Shown piece by piece: positions 57,503 to 64,000 of a stretch of DNA of 64,000 nt. Position numbers and translations under genes: made by a program. Source of the stretch: Leptolyngbya sp. O-77 (lineage in GTDB: Bacteria > Cyanobacteriota > Cyanobacteriia > Elainellales > Elainellaceae); assembly GCF_001548395.1 (NCBI RefSeq), contig NZ_AP017367.1:5245001-5309000 (forward strand), given 5' to 3'. The notes beneath the pieces were generated by a model. The model did not search any database, was not told where the DNA came from, and saw nothing but the letters and a program-made list of their open reading frames with translations. Each line of letters begins with the position of its first letter. The first letter of the stretch is position 1.

Positions 57503-60500
57503 CTTTCATCCCATTTCCCCGCAAGGGGACGGAAACAGTTGACCTGCTACCGTTACGATACCCAGATTCAGACGGATAGCTTTCATCCCCATTTCCCCCG
57601 CAAGGGGACGGAAAACCTGCTGTTTGGGCCAAGTGGGACGGCCCGCGCTTCACCTTTCATCCCATTTCCCCGCAAGGGGACGGAAACTAGCGAAATCAGT
57701 TCAGAAGGATTGGCTAGGATTTTAGGCTTTCATCCCATTTCCCCGCAAGGGGACGGAAACTACGGGCCATTAGCTGACCATCGTAGCGATCGCCCCTTTC
57801 ATCCCATTTCCCCGCAAGGGGACGGAAACGACACGATGAACTAGCCAAACTGGGAGTCCAGTATAAACTTTCATCCCATTTCCCCGCAAGGGGACGGAAA
57901 CAGTGTAGTTCCACCGTTGCCTAAGTGAGCCAGAAATACCCACTTTCATCCCATTTCCCCGCAAGGGGACGGAAACCAGTTTGCTACTTCAGACGAGTGC
58001 ATCGCATCAGGCTGTAACTTTCATCCCATTTCCCCGCAAGGGGACGGAAACAAGCTTGATTTACTAACTCAGTACCGTAATACTGTCCAGCCTTTCATCC
58101 CATTTCCCCGCAAGGGGACGGAAACTCCACTACAGGACTTTCCACTACAGAACTTTCCACTACAGAACTTTCATCCCATTTCCCCGCAAGGGGACGGAAA
58201 CCCTTTTGTACTCGATATCCGGTTCGGAATTGTCTTCTTTCATCCCATTTCCCCGCAAGGGGACGGAAACTTACAGTAATGTCTGCGAGGGCATCTATCT
58301 GAAGCCCTTTCATCCCATTTCCCCGCAAGGGGACGGAAACCGTAAGAAGGAAGCGGGAGATCGCCCCAGAAGTTTTCTTTCATCCCATTTCCCCGCAAGG
58401 GGACGGAAACCCTTGGGAGTTTGTGTTCACGAGGGCGATCCTCTACTTTCATCCCATTTCCCCGCAAGGGGACGGAAACGGGTTCAAGCCAGCTTCTCCT
58501 TCGGATGCTCCTCATTGTTATCCTTTCATCCCATTTCCCCGCAAGGGGACGGAAACTCCAACGACGGGCGCGACTCGGTTTGGTTGGCATTAACGGTTTC
58601 TTTCATCCCATTTCCCCGCAAGGGGACGGAAACAACGGCGTTAAGGTTGCGTGGCAGCCGATCGCGATCGCCCTTTCATCCCATTTCCCCGCAAGGGGAC
58701 GGAAACTCTCAAGATCCTTCAATCGCAAGGTAAAGGAGATAGCAGAAACCCTTTCATCCCATTTCCCCGCAAGGGGACGGAAACAGGACACCCTGCGTCA
58801 AAAGCTCCAAAACCTGGAAGCCCAGCTACACTTTCATCCCATTTCCCCGCAAGGGGACGGAAACCTTGAGCTCTATCCCGTTGCCACAGCCGCTGTCTGT
58901 CCACTTTCATCCCATTTCCCCGCAAGGGGACGGAAACTCTTTGTGAGTTAGCGGCGCTTGATAATAGTCGCGGTTGATCTTTCATCCCATTTCCCCGCAA
59001 GGGGACGGAAACCATGCGATCAAATGCTGCCCTGCGTTCTGCGCTGGGTATGCTTTCATCCCATTTCCCCGCAAGGGGACGGAAACACAGGACAGCTTTG
59101 GCGGTATCAACGGTAAAGCTCATCTTTCATCCCATTTCCCCGCAAGGGGACGGAAACCTGGGCTGTGGCTCGAAACTTGCCCCATGTCCAACGGCGGGCG
59201 GCCTTTCATCCCATTTCCCCGCAAGGGGACGGAAACGTCAGTGATAACAGCGGTTTGAGAGCGTGTTACAGGAATTTCTTTCATCCCATTTCCCCGCAAG
59301 GGGACGGAAACGCCGTTGGCGTGTTAATTGCAACTGGACAAACAGTTGAACCTTTCATCCCATTTCCCCCGCAAGGGGGACGGAAACCCCAGGCGTTTTC
59401 GTTACTGAGAATACTGCTGGCTTAGTCCTTTCATCCCATTTCCCCGCAAGGGGACGGAAACGTGCCAGACAGTTGGCTCAGTAAGTTCAGCAGCGCATCT
59501 TTCATCCCATTTCCCCGCAAGGGGACGGAAACTCGCAATGGCGCTGCAACAAACTCGCAGCATAGGCGCTTTCATCCCATTTCCCCGCAAGGGGGACGGA
59601 AAACTCTTTAGCCCTGACTGTGCCTGAGCCGCTTGATCCTTAAACTTTCATCCCATTTCCCCGCAAGGGGACGGAAACTCTAATGTTTGAGCAGCATTTT
59701 CAACTCAGCGACTATCTGCTTTCATCCCATTTCCCCGCAAGGGGACGGAAACACCCTTAACTTACCTGGAGAGTCGTCACCAAAAGGAACGTAGAGCTTT
59801 CATCCCATTTCCCCGCAAGGGGACGGAAACCTAATTTCATAATTTCACCCAATTTTCCAACTTTCATCCCATTTCCCCGCAAGGGGACGGAAACTAGGCT
59901 GCGTCTTTTGCTCATGTGGGCGATCGCTCCTTTCATCCCATTTCCCCGCAAGGGGACGGAAACCTCAGGAGCAGCTATATAGGCTAACTACAGCGATCGC
60001 ATCTTTCATCCCATTTCCCCGCAAGGGGACGGAAACTGCAGGATTCTGAGGGAGAGCAAATAGACACAAGAAGTCTTTCATCCCATTTCCCCGCAAGGGG
60101 ACGGAAACGTACAGAGCTAAAGCTGTTCATCACCTCCCACCATTGCGGCTTTCATCCCATTTCCCCGCAAGGGGACGGAAACTCAGCTAATTTTGCTGTG
60201 ACTACAGCGGGTGGTACAGCTTTCATCCCATTTCCCCGCAAGGGGACGGAAACATTAGGAGGATTTCCTTTTTAGAGAAGCTGCACTAGTTGGGACTTTC
60301 ATCCCATTTCCCCGCAAGGGGACGGAAACTCATTCCTACGGCGCATCGGCTGAATTTTGGTGAAACTGCTTTCATCCCATTTCCCCCGCAAGGGGGACGG
60401 AAACTAAACCAAACGTCGTCTCCCATCGAGACCCTTAGCAGGGGGACGACTTTCATCCCATTTCCCCGCAAGGGGACGGAAACAATTCGGACTACCCTGT

Positions 60501-63500
60501 TTGAGGGAGGGAGCAACAGCGTCGTCTTTCATCCCATTTCCCCGCAAGGGGACGGAAACCGGAAAGCCGAGACTTCTCCGCCTTAACAAACTTCTTCTTT
60601 CATCCCATTTCCCCGCAAGGGGACGGAAACCTTATTGGGTGAAAGATGGCTCAGCCAAAGTCACTCAACTTTCATCCCATTTCCCCGCAAGGGGACGGAA
60701 ACCTCGCCAGCAGGTGCAGCAGCAGGTTCTCTTCGTCGCGCTTTCATCCCATTTCCCCGCAAGGGGACGGAAACCCAGTGATTCCAGACTCATCTAAGTC
60801 GCCTCCCCCCCCTTGCTTTCATCCCATTTCCCCGCAAGGGGACGGAAACCAGGGTTGATTCTAACAAGGGGTGGCTGCGGCTGGTCTGGCTTTCATCCCA
60901 TTTCCCCGCAAGGGGACGGAAACAGGATGCCACTCTGGTTAGAGAGAGCCAACCGCGCAGGGGACCTTTCATCCCATTTCCCCGCAAGGGGACGGAAACG
61001 GTATTGATCCGAGGTATTGATATGTTGTGGAGCTTCTTTCATCCCATTTCCCCGCAAGGGGACGGAAACTTCAATCAAACACAACGGAAGAGTAATCGCC
61101 TACACCGACGCTTTCATCCCATTTCCCCGCAAGGGGACGGAAACCTGGTTTGTAGCCATACAGCTCCGCCTGGATGCCGCCTTTCATCCCCATTTCCCCC
61201 GCAAGGGGACGGAACGATTGATGTGACATTCTCAGTTAATTATGGGGCGATCGCCCCTTTCATCCCATTTCCCCGCAAGGGGACGGAAACCGCATGGAAG
61301 ACGCTAGCGGCCAACACCAAAATGCGATTCCTTTCATCCCATTTCCCCGCAAGGGGACGGAAACAATGCTGGCAGGCGAGCATCACCGAGTAGATGTCGC
61401 CCTTTCATCCCATTTCCCCGCAAGGGGACGGAAACTATCTGGTAGCCCGATCCTGCCAGATCCGTCACCAGCTTTCATCCCATTTCCCCGCAAGGGGACG
61501 GAAACAGTACCCAGTCGGATGTAATGCCTAGCAGGTGGATTCGACTTTCATCCCATTTCCCCGCAAGGGGACGGAAACCGCAGTTGCGTCTGCTCCCCTT
61601 GCTTTGAGATCTTTCATCCCATTTCCCCGCAAGGGGACGGAAACTTACACCGAGTTTATTTTCGACCTCTAGCCAGCGAGCGCAACTTTCATCCCATTTC
61701 CCCGCAAGGGGACGGAAACTTGATGGGCGTGTCGGACAGTCCCAGCGACAAATCTTTCATCCCATTTCCCCGCAAGGGGACGGAAACCGCCACGCCTGGA
61801 TCAGGTGATAGGCGATCTCCAGCGGGCTTTCATCCCATTTCCCCGCAAGGGGACGGAAACCTGAGAAGGGTTTGATGCTGGTGACACACATTTCAGCTTT
61901 CATCCCATTTCCCCGCAAGGGGACGGAAACCCGACCGCTTCGAGAAATTAAGACCAGCCAGCCTAATCAGTCTTTCATCCCATTTCCCCGCAAGGGGACG
62001 GAAACTTGAATATTTTCACGGCTGCTGGGTTGAGCTTCAAGTGCTTTCATCCCATTTCCCCGCAAGGGGACGGAAACTGGCAGAAAAAGACAAATTAAGC
62101 GCTAAGTATTTAAGCCTTTCATCCCATTTCCCCGCAAGGGGACGGAAACACTGAAAGCGAAAAGATGGGTGATGAGCAACAGTGACCCTTTCATCCCATT
62201 TCCCCGCAAGGGGACGGAAACTCAATTCTCTGTGAATGCCTTCAATGAAGCCGAAGGCATTCAACTTTCATCCCATTTCCCCGCAAGGGGACGGAAACGT
62301 AATAACGATACCGCCGCGCCCACGACGCTCAGACTCAACTTTCATCCCATTTCCCCGCAAGGGGACGGAAACCCCCTCGCCAGAATATCCCCCCAGCGAT
62401 CGCCCAATCTTTCATCCCATTTCCCCGCAAGGGGACGGAAAACTCGGGTGTGCCCGCGTGGGTCACGCTCCTGTCGTTTGATGGGCTTTCATCCCATTTC
62501 CCCGCAAGGGGACGGAAAACACCAAATCGGGCGATCGCCCCTGACACAGTCCGGTAGCCTTTCATCCCCATTTCCCCCCGCAAGGGGGGACGGAAACGGT
62601 TTTTGAGGGTCAATCTGAAATTATGTTTTAACATAACTTTCATCCCATTTCCCCGCAAGGGGACGGAAACCAGACTTTGCTTGTACAAAAGGCATATGTT
62701 TTTTTACTTTCATCCCATTTCCCCGCAAGGGGGACGGAAACAATTTAGCCTATTGTAGGCTAAATACTACGTTTTTATACTTTCATCCCATTTCCCCGCA
62801 AGGGGACGGAAACCAGCAGTGAGAAATTATTACGCTCGTTCTGATAGGTTAAAACTTTTCATCCCATTTCCCCGCAAGGGGACGGAAACTCCCGTAGCGC
62901 TTGGCTTTTGCTGATGTGTCCGCAGAAGACGCTTTCATCCCATTTCCCCCGCAAGGGGACGGAAACGTTTGTGGCGACGGATTCTTGAAAGCTAATCCTT
63001 GCGACGCTTTCATCCCATTTCCCCCGCAAGGGGACGGAAACAATTCGGGCGATCGCTTGCTGCATAGCGATACTTCAACTTTCATCCCATTTCCCCCGCA
63101 AGGGGGACGGAAACCTGAGCGCGTTACCGATCTTGGCGATCCATTGCCCCAAACTTTCATCCCATTTTCCCCGCAAGGGGACGGAAACACACGCGGCTAA
63201 TGCAGGAACGCGAAGCAATCATCCGGCTTTCATCCCATTTCCCCGCAAGGGGACGGAAACTATCAGCGCCTCCCGGTTGCGCGTCCTACCCGCAGCCCAC
63301 TTTCATCCCATTTCCCCGCAAGGGGACGGAAACCACCCAATGGATCGATCTGTCTGGCGAATGGGCAGCGGGTGTCGTCTTTCATCCCATTTCCCCGCAA
63401 GGGGACGGAAACGTGGCGACGGGTGACCCCCCTATCGGGCTGCCACGCCAAACTTTCATCCCATTTCCCCGCAAGGGGACGGAAACATCTTGCGGCTGCC

Positions 63501-64000
63501 CCGCACAATGTTGAGTCCGTCTTTCATCCCATTTCCCCGCAAGGGGACGGAAACGGCGACGTGCTTCGGTGGGCGATCGCCGGGCTAGACTTTCATCCCA
63601 TTTCCCCGCAAGGGGGACGGAAACGAGGAACGGATCGAGGATGCCACCGATTGTGACTGTCCCCGACTTTCATCCCATTTCCCCGCAAGGGGACGGAAAC
63701 GAAAAGGAAGTAGCTACTTGCCGAAAAAAGCCAGGCAATTGCTTTCATCCCATTTCCCCCGCAAGGGGGACGGAAACTCATCTCCTCCTTCTCCTCCAGT
63801 TCCTCCTGAAGGACTTTCATCCCATTTCCCCCGCAAGGGGACGGAAACTTGGACGTAGACGGCCCAATCGTTTCTGCCAACTTTCATCCCCATTTCCCCG
63901 CAAGGGGGACGGAAACTCCGTTTGGGGTGTAGGGCGCGGGAAGAGGGTTATAGACTTTCATCCCATTTCCCCGCAAGGGGACGGAAACTTCGTCGATTGG
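57503..64000 (+). CRISPR. CRISPR array, at least 89 repeats (continues past the window)
   Basis: I count 89 repeats; the first is 57503-57536, the last 63955-63988, with a spacer running off the edge. Typical unit 34 nt, starting CTTTCATCCCATTT and ending GGGGACGGAAAC; spacers about 34-43 nt. The core CCCC-GCAA-GGGG folds as a GNRA-capped stem and the last 8 nt (ACGGAAAC) would be the crRNA 5' handle. At least 16 repeats vary in homopolymer length, mostly after 62.5 kb. Transcription from the left is inferred from leader, cas1-cas2 position and handle orientation. No cas6 is found nearby. Confidence 0.98.

Noticed and set aside
57539..63880. Many frames with recurring FIPFPRKGTET, SSHFPARGRK or VPLRGNGMK blocks
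   Set aside because: Translations of CRISPR repeats in different frames, not repeat proteins.
1..64000. GCGATCGC palindromes as operators
   Set aside because: HIP1 is a genome-wide cyanobacterial octamer found mostly inside genes; only its enrichment in spacers is reported.

Overview
The window is cyanobacterial. GCGATCGC (HIP1) octamers are scattered through genes and spacers, the nitrogenase genes are of cyanobacterial type (fdxH, hesA, hesB, a Mo-nitrogenase C-terminal-domain protein), and bilin-free generalist genes such as Uma2 nucleases are present. No heterocyst gene is visible. The gene content fits a filamentous or unicellular non-heterocystous diazotroph (Leptolyngbya/Nodosilinea-like), but that is inference and no rRNA is available to place it.

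Region 1 (1-18.4 kb) is a nif cluster made of two divergent blocks. The minus-strand block reads nifB-fdxN-nifS-nifU-nifH-nifD-nifK-nifZ-Mo_nitro_C-nifE (nifE runs off the left edge). The plus-strand block reads nifP-unknown-Rop-like-nifW-hesA-hesB-fdxH-feoA-flavodoxin-nifO-like-methyltransferase, followed by a convergent mop gene. A 1.3-kb gene-free region between nifB and nifP carries duplicated candidate regulatory motifs and an exact 3x14-bp repeat. Almost every minus-strand nif junction is filled with C-rich minisatellite (CCACCCATCC-like) and a palindromic dispersed repeat.

Region 2 (18.6-34.8 kb) is a sulfide/oxygen island. An ArsR-family regulator, type II sulfide:quinone reductase, persulfide dioxygenase, a Blh phosphatase-like protein, membrane rhodanese and a TauE/SafE exporter are followed by cytochrome bd oxidase (cydAB). 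Then come a decayed segment (truncated second persulfide dioxygenase, a frameshifted IS1-type element with recognisable inverted ends, a Nudix gene broken by a 78-bp insertion), a small cation-efflux protein, a CoA-disulfide reductase-rhodanese, and a large polyferredoxin membrane protein with a C-terminal cyclic-nucleotide-binding domain. ArsR and sqr/pdo share a candidate operator, GGTAATATAG, and a perfect 16-bp palindrome lies between sqr and pdo. The island would oxidise sulfide into the quinone pool and consume oxygen next to an oxygen-sensitive nitrogenase.

Region 3 (35.0-64.0 kb) is a type III-D-like CRISPR-Cas locus. A minus-strand operon carries csx3-AAA, a CARF/DUF1887 protein, cas10 (GGDD), cas7, csx10 (cas5), a small helical protein (candidate cas11), a Card1-type CARF nuclease, a VapBC pair, three more RAMP proteins with a csx19-like gene, an OB/S1-like protein of unknown function, and a Csx1-type CARF-HEPN RNase. 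A fourth CARF protein (TIGR02710 type) lies further downstream. Divergently, a WYL-type regulator, cas1 and cas2 lead to a leader and a very large array with at least 89 repeats that runs off the right edge. The locus looks built around cyclic-oligoadenylate signalling with several effectors plus a ring nuclease. No cas6 is present. Nine of 88 complete spacers contain HIP1, and the repeat hairpin is a GNRA tetraloop whose length variants often change both stem arms together.
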